Shown: positions 7,098 through 15,486 of the stretch, one piece after another | How the letters are laid out: the number at the start of each line of letters is the position of its first letter | Position numbering within the stretch: the first letter of the stretch is position 1 | Assembly: GCA_030833315.1 (NCBI GenBank) | Contig: JAURHM010000030.1 | Span: forward strand, 1 to 38,528 | Reading direction: 5' to 3' | DNA length: 38,528 nt | From: Burkholderiales bacterium | GTDB lineage: Bacteria; Pseudomonadota; Gammaproteobacteria; Burkholderiales; SG8-41 | Program-made: the position numbers and the translations under genes | The notes under the pieces: model-generated | The model's input: only the letters and a program-made list of their open reading frames with translations | Database searches by the model: none | Told to the model about the DNA's origin: nothing

Positions 7098-8273
7098 TTG
7101 ACTTCCCGCAACCGTAACGTCGGTTTGCTCTGTGCCTCCCAAGCGCTGCTGTTCACCAACAACACCATCCTGATTTCGATCAACGGCTTGGCCGGTTACG
7201 CACTGGCCAGCGACAAGTCACTGGCGACGCTGCCGGTGACCGCCTATGTCGTGGGTGCCGCGCTGACCACCGTCGCGGTATCGCAGCTCATGCGCAGGGT
7301 GGGGCGGGTCAACGGGTTTTCGATCGGCACGCTGATTGGTATTTTCGGCGCCTTGGTCTGCGGCGCGGCGGTATACGCCCACAATTTCTGGATGTTGTGC
7401 CTGGGCACGCTGATCATGGGCATTTACAACGCTACTGGCCAGTATTACCGTTTTGCCGCAGCAGACGTTTCCAGCGCCGAATTCAAGAGCAAGGCAATAT
7501 CGCTGGTGATGGCCGGTGGACTGGTCGGCGGCATCATCGGGCCGCAAACCAGCAAAATGACCAAGGATCTGCTGTCGGCGGAATTTCTCGGCAGCTATCT
7601 GGTGCTGATCGGTTTCTGCCTGTTGGCACTGGTCCTGCAGCGGATGATGGATATCCCGCGTCTCACCGAAGCAGAGCAGAAGGAGCAGGGACGACCGCTC
7701 TCCGAGATCGCCCGTCAGCCGGCTTTTATTGTCGCCGTCCTCAGCGGCATGATCGGTTATGGCGTGATGAACCTGCTGATGACCGCAACACCACTGGCAA
7801 TGCGCTCCTGTTCGCACCCGTTCAGCGATGCCGCCTTTGTCATCCAGTGGCACGTCATCGCGATGTTTGCGCCGTCCTTTTTTACCGGCGCGCTGATCAA
7901 GCGCTTTGGCGTGCGCACCATCCTGTTCACCGGCGTACTGCTGAGCCTGTCCTGCGTCGCCATCGCCCTGAGCGGCGTGGAAGTCATGCATTTCTGGATT
8001 GCGCTGATGCTGATCGGCGTCGGCTGGAACTTCATGTATCTGGGCGGCACGACGCTACTGACGGAGACCCATACCCCGGCTGAAAAAGCCAAGGTGCAGG
8101 GCGCCAACGACATGGCCATTTTCATTACTATGGCAATCAGTTCGGCTTCGTCAGGCTGGCTGTTCTCGGCGCGCGGCTGGGAGGTCATGAATTACGGCGC
8201 TGTCCCGTTTTTGCTGGTCACCGGGCTGGCCATTCTTTTCCTGAGGGGCGGCAAGCGCCCGCTTGCCGACTGA
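7098..8273 (+). CDS. MFS transporter (TTG start)
   Basis: A 391-residue protein with about twelve hydrophobic helices and an MRRVGRVNGFSIG loop between helices 2 and 3 that resembles MFS motif A. A cytoplasmic central loop (residues about 190-215, IPRLTEAEQKEQGR) divides the two halves. The start is TTG at 7098, 17 nt after the GST stop, with a GGGA element 8 nt upstream. No nearby in-frame ATG would preserve the first helix. Substrate unknown; co-transcription with the YfcG-like GST is suggested by spacing only. A stretch of about 120 nt without genes separates it from pckG. Confidence 0.82.
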   Translation: MTSRNRNVGLLCASQALLFTNNTILISINGLAGYALASDKSLATLPVTAYVVGAALTTVAVSQLMRRVGRVNGFSIGTLIGIFGALVCGAAVYAHNFWMLCLGTLIMGIYNATGQYYRFAAADVSSAEFKSKAISLVMAGGLVGGIIGPQTSKMTKDLLSAEFLGSYLVLIGFCLLALVLQRMMDIPRLTEAEQKEQGRPLSEIARQPAFIVAVLSGMIGYGVMNLLMTATPLAMRSCSHPFSDAAFVIQWHVIAMFAPSFFTGALIKRFGVRTILFTGVLLSLSCVAIALSGVEVMHFWIALMLIGVGWNFMYLGGTTLLTETHTPAEKAKVQGANDMAIFITMAISSASSGWLFSARGWEVMNYGAVPFLLVTGLAILFLRGGKRPLAD

Positions 8274-8395
8274 TGCCAGATAGTGGCGTTTTGAGGTAAA
8301 ATTAGGGGCTCTACGGGCAGAGCGGAAACCAGAATCTTTCGCTTTGCCTTTGTTTTTTTCATAAAAATCAACGTGTTCTGCAAGAGGAGTCTCTG

Positions 8396-10234
8396 ATGAA
8401 TCAGCCCGCGACCAATGCGCAGATTGCGCCGACGATGGACGCACCGGCTTATGTCACGCACGCCAGGCTCAAAGCCTGGGTGGCTGAAGTCGCAAAAATG
8501 ACCAAACCCGATCGCATCGTCTGGTGCGACGGTTCCCAGGAAGAATACGACCGCCTGTGCAACGAAATGGTCGCTGCAGGCACGCTGATCCGCCTGAACC
8601 AGGAAAAACGCCCGGGGTGTTTCCTTGCCCGCTCGGATCCTGATGACGTGGCCCGCATGGAAGACCGCACCTTTGTCTGCAGCAAGAACAAGGAAGATGC
8701 CGGTCCGAACAACAACTGGATGGCGCCCGAAGAGATGAAGGCGACCATGAGCAAGCTGTATGACGGCTGCATGCGCGGCCGCACGATGTATGTCATCCCT
8801 TTCAGCATGGGTCCGCTGGGCTCGCACATCGCCCACATCGGCGTCGAGCTGACGGATTCCGCCTATGTCGTTGCCAGCATGCGCATCATGACCCGCATCG
8901 GCAGCAAGGTGCTGGACATCCTCGGCGCTGATGGCGAGTTCGTGCCTTGCCTGCACTCCGTGGGAATGCCGCTGGAAGCGGGGCAGAAAGACATTCCCTG
9001 GCCGAGCAGCAAGGAACACAAGTTCATCACTCATTTCCCCGAAGAAAAGCTGATCTGGTCCTACGGCAGCGGCTACGGCGGCAACGCGCTGCTGGGCAAG
9101 AAATGCTTCGCGCTGCGCATCGCTTCGATCATGGCGAAAGAGCAGGGCTGGCTGGCTGAACACATGCTGATCCTTGGCATCCAGCCCCCCAACGGCAAAA
9201 AGCATTACATTGCAGCCGCTTTCCCCAGCGCATGCGGCAAGACCAATCTGGCCATGCTGGTGCCGCCGAAAGCGCTGGAAGGCTGGAAAGTCACGACCAT
9301 CGGCGAAGATATTGCATGGATCAAGCCGGGTCCCGATGGCCGTCTTTATGCGATCAATCCCGAATCCGGTGCCTTCGGCGTCGCCCCGGGAACCTCGACA
9401 GAGACCAACGCCAACTGCCTGGCCGCGCTGCATAAAAACACCATCTTCACCAATGTCGCGATGACCGACGACGGTGACGTGTGGTGGGAAGGCTTGAGCA
9501 AGGAAGCGCCGATGCACCTGATCGACTGGACCGGCAAATCGTGGACGCCGGACAGTGGTCGCCTGGCAGCGCATCCGAACTCGCGCTTTACCGTGCATGC
9601 TTCGCAGATTCCCTGCATGGACGAGGACTGGGAAAATCCTGCCGGCGTGCCGATCAGCGCTTTCCTGTTCGGCGGCCGCCGCACGACCACCGTGCCGCTG
9701 GTCACTGAAGCCAAGGACTGGAAACACGGCGTTTACCTCGCGGCAACGATGGCCTCCGAAACCACGGCTGCGATCGTGGGCAAGGTCGGCGTGGTGCGCC
9801 GCGATCCGTTCGCCATGCTGCCGTTCTGCGGCTATCACTTCGGCGACTACTTCAAGCACTGGCTGAACGTCGGCAGCAAGGTCAAACAGGCGCCGAAGAT
9901 TTTCGCGGTGAACTGGTTCCGTCGCGATTCCAACGGCAAGTTCATGTGGCCCGGCTTCGGCGACAACATGCGCGTGCTGAAATGGGTGGTCGAGCGTTGC
10001 GAAGGTAAGATCAGCGCAGCCGAGACCCCGATCGGCAACATGCCGCGCTACGAGGACATGGAGTGGAACGGCATGAGCAGCTTCAGCCGTGAAGCCTTCG
10101 ACGAACTGACGCATGTGGATCACGACGCCTGGCGCGCCGAGGTCAAGGACCACGAGGAACTCTTCGGCAAGCTCCAGTCGAGACTGCCCGCGGAGATGAC
10201 CGCACAGCGTCAGGCTCTGGAGAAAGCGCTATAA
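8396..10234 (+). CDS. pckG: Phosphoenolpyruvate carboxykinase (GTP)
   Basis: Converts oxaloacetate plus GTP to phosphoenolpyruvate, CO2 and GDP at the start of gluconeogenesis. At 612 residues it has the normal length for the GTP family. The P-loop with the hallmark Cys reads [13 protein letters not shown] near residues 277-289, followed by the metal/nucleotide motif [10 protein letters not shown] near 303, and [11 protein letters not shown] near 480. GAGG lies 8 nt before the ATG. A strong rho-independent terminator follows at 10264-10303. The upstream gap 8274-8395 holds a TAAAAT (near 8296) that could be a -10, but no convincing -35. Long antisense frames across this gene are compositional shadows. 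Confidence 0.97.
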   Translation: MNQPATNAQIAPTMDAPAYVTHARLKAWVAEVAKMTKPDRIVWCDGSQEEYDRLCNEMVAAGTLIRLNQEKRPGCFLARSDPDDVARMEDRTFVCSKNKEDAGPNNNWMAPEEMKATMSKLYDGCMRGRTMYVIPFSMGPLGSHIAHIGVELTDSAYVVASMRIMTRIGSKVLDILGADGEFVPCLHSVGMPLEAGQKDIPWPSSKEHKFITHFPEEKLIWSYGSGYGGNALLGKKCFALRIASIMAKEQGWLAEHMLILGIQPPNGKKHYIAAAFPSACGKTNLAMLVPPKALEGWKVTTIGEDIAWIKPGPDGRLYAINPESGAFGVAPGTSTETNANCLAALHKNTIFTNVAMTDDGDVWWEGLSKEAPMHLIDWTGKSWTPDSGRLAAHPNSRFTVHASQIPCMDEDWENPAGVPISAFLFGGRRTTTVPLVTEAKDWKHGVYLAATMASETTAAIVGKVGVVRRDPFAMLPFCGYHFGDYFKHWLNVGSKVKQAPKIFAVNWFRRDSNGKFMWPGFGDNMRVLKWVVERCEGKISAAETPIGNMPRYEDMEWNGMSSFSREAFDELTHVDHDAWRAEVKDHEELFGKLQSRLPAEMTAQRQALEKAL

Positions 10235-10263
10235 GCGTTTTTCACAGTCTGCTTGCAGCGACA

Positions 10264-10303
10264 ACGGCGACGGCGCTTTTGCGCCGCCGCCGTTTTATTT
10301 TTT
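10264..10303 (+). terminator. Rho-independent terminator after pckG
   Basis: A 13-bp GC-rich stem (10264-10276 with 10281-10293, one A-C mismatch) closes a TTTT loop. It is followed by TTTATTTTTT at 10294-10303. Confidence 0.9.
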
Positions 10304-10319
10304 AACAGGAGCAGTGCCC

Positions 10320-10487
10320 ATGAAACCCAACTACGGTTTTGCCAAACGGCAGCGGGAACTGGCAAAAAAGCAGAAAAAAGAAGAAAAGAAACTGCGCAAG
10401 CAGGCGGAAGAGGCGCCGCAGGTCGAAGGCGGTGAGACGCCGGAGCCGGTGCAGTCAGCCGAACCCGGAACGCCGCAGAGCGCCTGA
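10320..10487 (+). CDS. Small highly charged protein, conserved-looking hypothetical
   Basis: A 55-residue frame starting MKPNYGFAKRQRELAKKQ. AGGAG lies 8-12 nt before the ATG at 10320. Residues 9-30 are very rich in Lys, Arg, Glu and Gln and would form a charged helix. Residues 31-55 are acidic and rich in Pro and Gly. I recall similar short Lys-rich proteins in betaproteobacteria, but no function is known to me. It starts 17 nt after the pckG terminator, so it depends either on read-through or on its own promoter, which I could not see. It converges with a Bug receptor gene 12 nt away. Confidence 0.6.
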   Translation: MKPNYGFAKRQRELAKKQKKEEKKLRKQAEEAPQVEGGETPEPVQSAEPGTPQSA

Positions 10488-10499
10488 GCGCCCTGGGTT

Positions 10500-11471
10500 T
10501 TATTCTTCCCTGAAGCCGATTACCTTGATCAGCTTCGTATAACGCGCCAGTTCGGCCTTGATGTGCTCGGCGAGCTGCTGCGGCGTGCTGCCTTCCGGCT
10601 CATAACCGACACGGGCGATCTTTTCCTGCATGTCTTTCGATTGCATGGCGGCAATGACTGCGCCGTTCAACCGCTCAATCACTGGCTGGGGTGCACCTTT
10701 CGGTGTCACCAACCCGTACCAGGGCGTCATTTCATAGCCGGGCATACCACTTTCAGCAATCGTCGGTATGTTGCGGTCCAGCGGGGAGCGTTTGGCGCTG
10801 GTGACCGCGATAACACGGAGCTTTTTGGCATTTACGTATGGCGAAAGCGCCGACAGGCTACCGAAAGTCATCGTGGTTTCACCGCTGAGCACCGCGTTCA
10901 GCGCCGTATTGCCGCCTTTGTAAGGCACATGCAGCATGTCCACTTTGGCGAGCACCTTGAACTGCTCACCGGAGAAATGAGTTCCCGTACCGGCGCCGGC
11001 AGATGAGAAAGTCAGTTGTCCGGGCCGCGCCCTGGCGAGTGCGATGACTTGTTTGACAGTATTCGCAGGGAGTGACGGATGTACAGCGAGTGCAAATGAC
11101 TGTCTGGCCAGTAATGAAACCGGTTCGAAATCGCGGACCGGATCATAGTTGAGTTTTGGGCGCAGATTAGGCAGCAGGGCATAGGTGGTATGGCTGGTGA
11201 TCAGCAGGGTGTAGCCGTCTGCGGGCGCACGGGCGACGAGTTCAGCGCCGATGGCGGTGCTGCCGCCGGGGCGATTGTCGACAAGCATCTGCTGCCCCAA
11301 CCGTCTGCCGAGATCATCGGCGACGATGCGTCCGATGATGTCGTTGCCGCCACCGGGCGGGTAGGGGATAACCACGCGAACCGATTTTGCCGGATAAGCC
11401 GGTTGCGCGAAGACAGGACTCGAACAGCACAAAAGGCTGATCGCAATAATAAAAACGGGTACGCGCAGCAT
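10500..11471 (-). CDS. Bug-family (TctC-like) periplasmic solute receptor
   Basis: A protein of about 323 residues with a signal peptide (MLRVPVFIIAISLLCCSSPVFA, given here as residues 1-22). The Bug/TctC fold follows: YPAKSVRVVIPYPPGGGND at the mature N-terminus, DNRPGGSTAIGAELVARAPADGYTLL, then AHVPYKGG-like LHVPYKGGNTALN near residue 190. Members bind carboxylates or small amides for tripartite tricarboxylate transporters or for sensing. The open frame reaches 11510, but starting at 11471 gives a proper signal peptide. No TctA/TctB membrane genes are in the window. It is divergent from the amidase at 11643; the shared control region holds three tandem 12-bp repeats. Ligand unknown. Confidence 0.88.
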   Translation of the reverse strand: MLRVPVFIIAISLLCCSSPVFAQPAYPAKSVRVVIPYPPGGGNDIIGRIVADDLGRRLGQQMLVDNRPGGSTAIGAELVARAPADGYTLLITSHTTYALLPNLRPKLNYDPVRDFEPVSLLARQSFALAVHPSLPANTVKQVIALARARPGQLTFSSAGAGTGTHFSGEQFKVLAKVDMLHVPYKGGNTALNAVLSGETTMTFGSLSALSPYVNAKKLRVIAVTSAKRSPLDRNIPTIAESGMPGYEMTPWYGLVTPKGAPQPVIERLNGAVIAAMQSKDMQEKIARVGYEPEGSTPQQLAEHIKAELARYTKLIKVIGFREE

Positions 11472-11547
11472 TCCGGATGTTCCGTATGGATAAAGTGAAT
11501 GATTGAACAATAAAGCATTATTTTGTCTTTCGCGGCTGCAGGTCCAC

Positions 11548-11583
11548 TTGGTGATCCGCTTGTTGACCCGTTTGTTGACCGTT
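11548..11583. repeat. Three tandem 12-bp imperfect repeats in the Bug/amidase control region
   Basis: The three units are TTGGTGATCCGC (11548-11559), TTGTTGACCCGT (11560-11571) and TTGTTGACCGTT (11572-11583). Units 2 and 3 agree at 10 of 12 positions, units 1 and 2 at 9 of 12. They lie between two divergent genes, 60-95 nt before the amidase start, and could be an operator or contain a TTGACC -35-like element. Confidence 0.55.
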
Positions 11584-11642
11584 AGCCGCTTGCTTCCTTG
11601 CAGAGTGCCCGATACTCTGATGATTGACAGGCATCAACTGCA

Positions 11643-13121
11643 ATGCCGTTCTCCCAGATACCGAAAACCATGACCGCAGAACAAACCGAATTCCTCAGCG
11701 CCGCTGAACAGGGAAGGCTGATCCGCAACCGCAAGCTTTCCCCCGTGGAGCTTGTTCAACACTGCCTGGATCGCATCGAACGCTGGGATCCGGTGCTGCG
11801 CGCCTACATCACTGTTTGCGCGGAATCGGCACTCGCCGAGGCGCGCACGGCAGAGCGTGAAATTAGCGCAGGTCGCTGGCGCGGTCCCATGCACGGCCTG
11901 CCGTTTGGCGTGAAAGACCAGTTGAACAGCAAAGGCGTGTTGACCACACTTGGATCACGCGTGCTTGCCAACAATGTGCCGGATCATGATGCCGCAGTGA
12001 TTGAGCGACTCAAGGCCGCCGGCGCGATTCTGATCGGCAAGGAAAACCTGCATGAGTTCGGAAAAGGCGGCACCGTGGATTTTGCCTACGGCCAGCCGCG
12101 TAATCCCTGGGATATCAACCGTAATCCTGCCGGCTCTTCGAGCGGCTCAGGCATCGCGGTTTCCGCGGGATTCTCGTCAGGTTCACTGGGCGAGGACACC
12201 GGCGGCTCCGTGCGCAGTCCTGCGGCTGCCAACGGCATCGTCGGTCTGCGCCCAACCTTCGGCCGGGTCAGCCGCTGGGGCGGCGTCATGTACGGCTGGA
12301 CCGCGGATACCATCGGACCGCTGACGCGGACCGTCGAAGACAATGCATTGTTCCTGCAGGCCATTGCCGGCCATGATCCGCGCGATCCGCTGTCCAGCGA
12401 CCGGCCGGTGCCGGACTATGCCGCGACACTGAATAAGGGCGTGCGTGGCCTGACCCTCAGCGTGGTGCGTGAACTGAGTTGGCCTGACGGCGCCAATGCC
12501 GAAGTTGTTGCCGCAGTGAAAGAATCCATCCGTGTCTTTGAAAGTCTCGGTGCGATCGTTCGTGAAGTGTCGTTGCCAAAAGCCAAATATTCAGTGCCGC
12601 TGCAACTACTGACCTCGGATTCGGATATTGCGGCGATGATGCTGCGCAAATGGTTGCGTACGAACTGGAACGATCTGGATGTCGGTACCCGGACGCGGCT
12701 CGCCGCAGGCTGCCTGATTCCGGCCGCGGTCTATCACCGCGCGATGCGCGGAAGGGCGCTGGTCCGGCGCGAAGTCCTCGACGTGCTGCAAGGCGTTGAT
12801 GCTCTGATCTGCCCGACCAGTCTGCAGCCGCCGGGACTGATTGATGCCGTCAAGGAAACCGTGACCTCGGAAGAGGACATGGAGAAAAAAGTGATCCTGC
12901 GCCGGATCAGCACCTATCCTTTCAGCATGGCCAACATCCCGGCGCTGGCGCTGCCGATGGGTTTTACCGGTAACGGTCTGCCGCTGTCCCTGCAAGTGGC
13001 AGGTAAGCCCTTCGCCGAAGCCACGGTATTCAGCATCGCTCATGCCTACGAACAGGCTACGGCATGGCATAAACGTCATCCTGACCTGCAACGCATCACC
13101 ACCGGAGCCAAGACTTCATGA
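11643..13121 (+). CDS. Amidase-signature family enzyme (GatA-like)
   Basis: A 492-residue cytosolic amidase-signature hydrolase. The Ser-cisSer-Lys triad is visible: Lys91 in FGVKDQL, Ser165 in GSSSGSG and Ser189 in DTGGSVRSP. The spacings (74 and 24 residues) are right for the family. The closest overall patterns are GatA of the amidotransferase and AtzE-type amidohydrolases. The following gene overlaps its stop by ATGA and encodes a GatC-like small subunit, so the pair probably forms a heterodimeric amidase. No GatB is present, so a role in Gln-tRNA formation is unlikely. The start could be 11643 or ATG 11670; neither has a strong ribosome-binding site. Substrate unknown; the neighbouring Bug receptors suggest an imported compound. 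Confidence 0.9.
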   Translation: MPFSQIPKTMTAEQTEFLSAAEQGRLIRNRKLSPVELVQHCLDRIERWDPVLRAYITVCAESALAEARTAEREISAGRWRGPMHGLPFGVKDQLNSKGVLTTLGSRVLANNVPDHDAAVIERLKAAGAILIGKENLHEFGKGGTVDFAYGQPRNPWDINRNPAGSSSGSGIAVSAGFSSGSLGEDTGGSVRSPAAANGIVGLRPTFGRVSRWGGVMYGWTADTIGPLTRTVEDNALFLQAIAGHDPRDPLSSDRPVPDYAATLNKGVRGLTLSVVRELSWPDGANAEVVAAVKESIRVFESLGAIVREVSLPKAKYSVPLQLLTSDSDIAAMMLRKWLRTNWNDLDVGTRTRLAAGCLIPAAVYHRAMRGRALVRREVLDVLQGVDALICPTSLQPPGLIDAVKETVTSEEDMEKKVILRRISTYPFSMANIPALALPMGFTGNGLPLSLQVAGKPFAEATVFSIAHAYEQATAWHKRHPDLQRITTGAKTS

Positions 13122-13315
13122 AACTGACGCGTGAACAGACAAGGACACTGGCGGCCGCCGTGGGACTGGATATTCCCGATGCGGACATCGACAACGTGGC
13201 GCTGCGCGCATCCTCACTGCTGGCGTCCATGGCACGAATGGAAGCCGAACTCGGTCCGGAACTGGATGCGGTCGAGCCGCTGCCGCCGGTTTTTCCGCGC
13301 GAGGATTTCATCTGA
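13118..13315 (+). CDS. GatC-like small subunit of the preceding amidase
   Basis: A 65-residue protein beginning KLTREQTRTLAAAVGLDIP, then a helix with an LLASMARMEAEL pattern and a C-terminal VEPLPPVFPREDF. This follows GatC (LTREEV start, helical pair, VEP segment, REDE near the end) at reduced length, and also resembles the AtzG-type partners of AtzE amidases. GatC wraps around GatA and stabilises it; a similar role is inferred here. Its ATG overlaps the amidase stop, indicating translational coupling and equal stoichiometry. The gap 13316-13423 to the next Bug gene shows no hairpin terminator. Confidence 0.7.
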   Translation: MKLTREQTRTLAAAVGLDIPDADIDNVALRASSLLASMARMEAELGPELDAVEPLPPVFPREDFI

Positions 13316-13423
13316 ATCAGCGGCCCCTGCGACATGGCAAGAACCTTGCTCTAACCGCCATGAGCCGGCAATATTTTGGCTGCCGGATCATCAGAAACAT
13401 GAATAAATATTTAAAGGAATCAA

Positions 13424-14419
13424 ATGGTTATGAATATCCGTCGTCTCTGGGCACTTCCTACGCTGGTTCTGGCGACATGCACCATCAGCCCTCTGGCAAC
13501 CGCGCAGGCGGTCAAAGCTGGTGCCGATTACCCGAATCGTCCGGTACGGATGATTGTTTCCGCGGCTCCCGGCGGCAGCAGCGACGGCGCTGCGCGTGTG
13601 ATCGGCCAGCGTCTCGGTGAGAAATGGGGGCAACAGTTTGTCATCGACAATCGCGGCGGGGCAGGCGGCATTCTCGGCGCAGGTACTATCGCGCAGGCAC
13701 TGCCCGACGGTTACACCATCGGCGTCGTGTCGCTGCGTTTTGCCGTCAATCCCAGCCTGCTCAAGGTACCTTTCGATACGGTCAAGGATTTCACCCAGCT
13801 GTCGATGACGGCAGCCGTGGGCAACGTGCTGGTGGTGAATACAAAATCGACTATGCAGACCGTCAAGGAACTCGTCGCACAGGCGAAGGAAAAACCGGGT
13901 CAACTGACCTTTGCATCATCCGGCATTGGCGGCGCACCGCATCTCGCCGGAGAATTTTTCGCGATGCAGACCGGAACCAAACTCCAGCACATCGCCTACA
14001 AGGGCGGTGGTCCCGCCATCATTGACCTGCTGGCTGGCAGTGTGACCATGAGTTTTGCGTCACTGACTTCGGCATTGCCGCATATCAAGAGCAACCGCCT
14101 GCGTCCGCTGGCGGTTGCCGCCAAAACCCGTGCGCGTCAGTTGCCCGACGTCCAGACCATGAAGGAAGCCGGTGTCGGCGAGATCGCCGTTCTCGACTGG
14201 CAGGGCATGCTGGCCCCGAAGGGATTGTCGAAACCCATCACCGACAAACTGTCTGCCGAGATCCGCAGCATCCTGAAGGAACCCGCGGTGGAAGCGCGTT
14301 TTGACGCCATGGGACTCGATATCATCGGCAGCACACCGGAAGAGTTCCGTAAGCTGCTGGAAGAAGAGGTCAAGCGCTGGGCACAGGTCATCAAAACTGC
14401 CAATATCAAGATTGATTAG
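13424..14419 (+). CDS. Bug-family (TctC-like) periplasmic solute receptor
   Basis: A 331-residue secreted receptor with a signal peptide ending in ISPLATAQA near residue 29. The mature protein starts YPNRPVRMIVSAAPGGSSDGAARV and has the family elements DNRGGAGGILGAGTIAQALPDGYT and LQHIAYKGGGPAIIDLLAG. The usual PFxPGG loop is replaced by SAAPGGSS, which may alter ligand preference. AAAGGA lies 5 nt before the ATG at 13424; ATG 13430 is a close alternative. It follows the amidase/GatC-like pair by 108 nt and precedes a second Bug gene by 55 nt, so all four plus-strand genes may share a transcript. Ligand unknown. Confidence 0.9.
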   Translation: MVMNIRRLWALPTLVLATCTISPLATAQAVKAGADYPNRPVRMIVSAAPGGSSDGAARVIGQRLGEKWGQQFVIDNRGGAGGILGAGTIAQALPDGYTIGVVSLRFAVNPSLLKVPFDTVKDFTQLSMTAAVGNVLVVNTKSTMQTVKELVAQAKEKPGQLTFASSGIGGAPHLAGEFFAMQTGTKLQHIAYKGGGPAIIDLLAGSVTMSFASLTSALPHIKSNRLRPLAVAAKTRARQLPDVQTMKEAGVGEIAVLDWQGMLAPKGLSKPITDKLSAEIRSILKEPAVEARFDAMGLDIIGSTPEEFRKLLEEEVKRWAQVIKTANIKID

Positions 14420-14474
14420 TCGCCGCTCAGCTGAAACAGGAACTGCGCCTTTTACTTTTACGGAGAATCGAATC

Positions 14475-15446
14475 ATGACTTCCAGAACTGCAGTGTTAAC
14501 CCTTTGCGCCATCGCGCTTGCACCCCTGTTGGCGCAGGCACAATCCACCTGGCCGAGCCGACCGGTGCGGCTGATCAGTCCGTTTGCACCGGGGGGCGGT
14601 GCGGACATTACTTCCCGGGCTGTAGCACAGAGGCTGTCCATTTCGCTGGGTCAGCAGGTGCTGGTGGAAAACCGCGGCGGCGCCGGTGGAATGATCGGCG
14701 TGGATATCGCAGCCAAATCACCGGCGGACGGTTACACCGTGGTCATGGGCACCATCGGGCCGATTGCGATCAATCCCAGTCTCTACAAAAAAATGACCTA
14801 TGACCCGATGCGCGACCTGATCCCGGTTTCACAGGCAGCCAATGCGCTGAACGTTCTGGTGGTGCATCCTTCGCTGCCGGCAAAAAACGTCAAGGAAATG
14901 ATTGCCATTGCAAAGGCGCGTCCCGGCCAGATGAATTACGGCTCGTCGGGTCCCGGTGCCACCGACCATCTGGCAGGAGAACTGTTCAATGTGCTGGCCG
15001 GCGTGAAAATGGTTCACGTGCCTTACAAAGGCGGCGCACCGGCGATGCTCGATCTCGTATCGGGCAACGTGCAAGTCGTGTTCTCCACCGTCAGCACCGC
15101 GATCGCCGCGATGGATTCCAAACGCGTAAGGCCGCTGGCGATGACCGGCAATCAGCGTTTTGAACTGATGCCGGAATTGCCGACGGTAGCCGAGGCCGGC
15201 CTGAAAGGCTTTGAGGTCAATAACTGGTACGGGATTTTCCTGCCGGCAGGTACGCCGAAGGACATCGTTACGCGGCTGAATGCCGATGTGGTCAAGGCGC
15301 TGGCCGCTCCTGATGTGAAAAAGCGGCTGCTTGAGGCCGGTATCGTCGCGACATCGAGCAGCCCCGAAGGATTTATGGCTTACGTCAAAGCCGAAACCGC
15401 GAAATGGGCGAAAGTCATCAAAGACGCCAATATCAGCGTCGAATAA
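14475..15446 (+). CDS. Bug-family (TctC-like) periplasmic solute receptor
   Basis: A 323-residue receptor with a clear signal peptide (cleavage after LLAQAQ, near residue 23). The Bug motifs are WPSRPVRLISPFAPGGGAD, ENRGGAGGMIGVDIAAKSPADGYT and MVHVPYKGGAPAMLDLV. The open frame extends upstream to 14301, but the ATG at 14475 is preceded by CGGAGA and begins the signal peptide. It is distinct from the receptor just upstream. No TctA/TctB transporter is near, so it must serve a transporter elsewhere or act as a sensor. It is convergent with the second amidase; a strong hairpin lies between them. Confidence 0.9.
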   Translation: MTSRTAVLTLCAIALAPLLAQAQSTWPSRPVRLISPFAPGGGADITSRAVAQRLSISLGQQVLVENRGGAGGMIGVDIAAKSPADGYTVVMGTIGPIAINPSLYKKMTYDPMRDLIPVSQAANALNVLVVHPSLPAKNVKEMIAIAKARPGQMNYGSSGPGATDHLAGELFNVLAGVKMVHVPYKGGAPAMLDLVSGNVQVVFSTVSTAIAAMDSKRVRPLAMTGNQRFELMPELPTVAEAGLKGFEVNNWYGIFLPAGTPKDIVTRLNADVVKALAAPDVKKRLLEAGIVATSSSPEGFMAYVKAETAKWAKVIKDANISVE

Positions 15447-15457
15447 TAAAGCGGTAG

Positions 15458-15480
15458 GGCGGCGCCATGCGGGCGCCGCC
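15458..15480. terminator. GC-rich hairpin between convergent Bug and amidase genes
   Basis: GGCGGCGCC (15458-15466) and GGCGCCGCC (15472-15480) pair perfectly around a 5-nt loop. There is no T-run on either side, so it may act as a bidirectional pause or processing site rather than a classic terminator. Confidence 0.45.
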
Positions 15481-15486
15481 GGCCGA

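Noticed and set aside
7218-7991. A 257-codon minus-strand frame inside the second MFS gene
   Set aside because: Composition is Gln/His/Asp-rich with no membrane or domain pattern; it is a shadow of the MFS frame.
8192-10153. A 653-codon open frame on the minus strand opposite pckG
   Set aside because: It mirrors the GC-rich codon pattern of pckG, shows no domain or plausible start, and pckG itself is unmistakable.
14301-14474. Extension of the third Bug gene into the preceding one
   Set aside because: The signal peptide and a CGGAGA site place the start at 14475.
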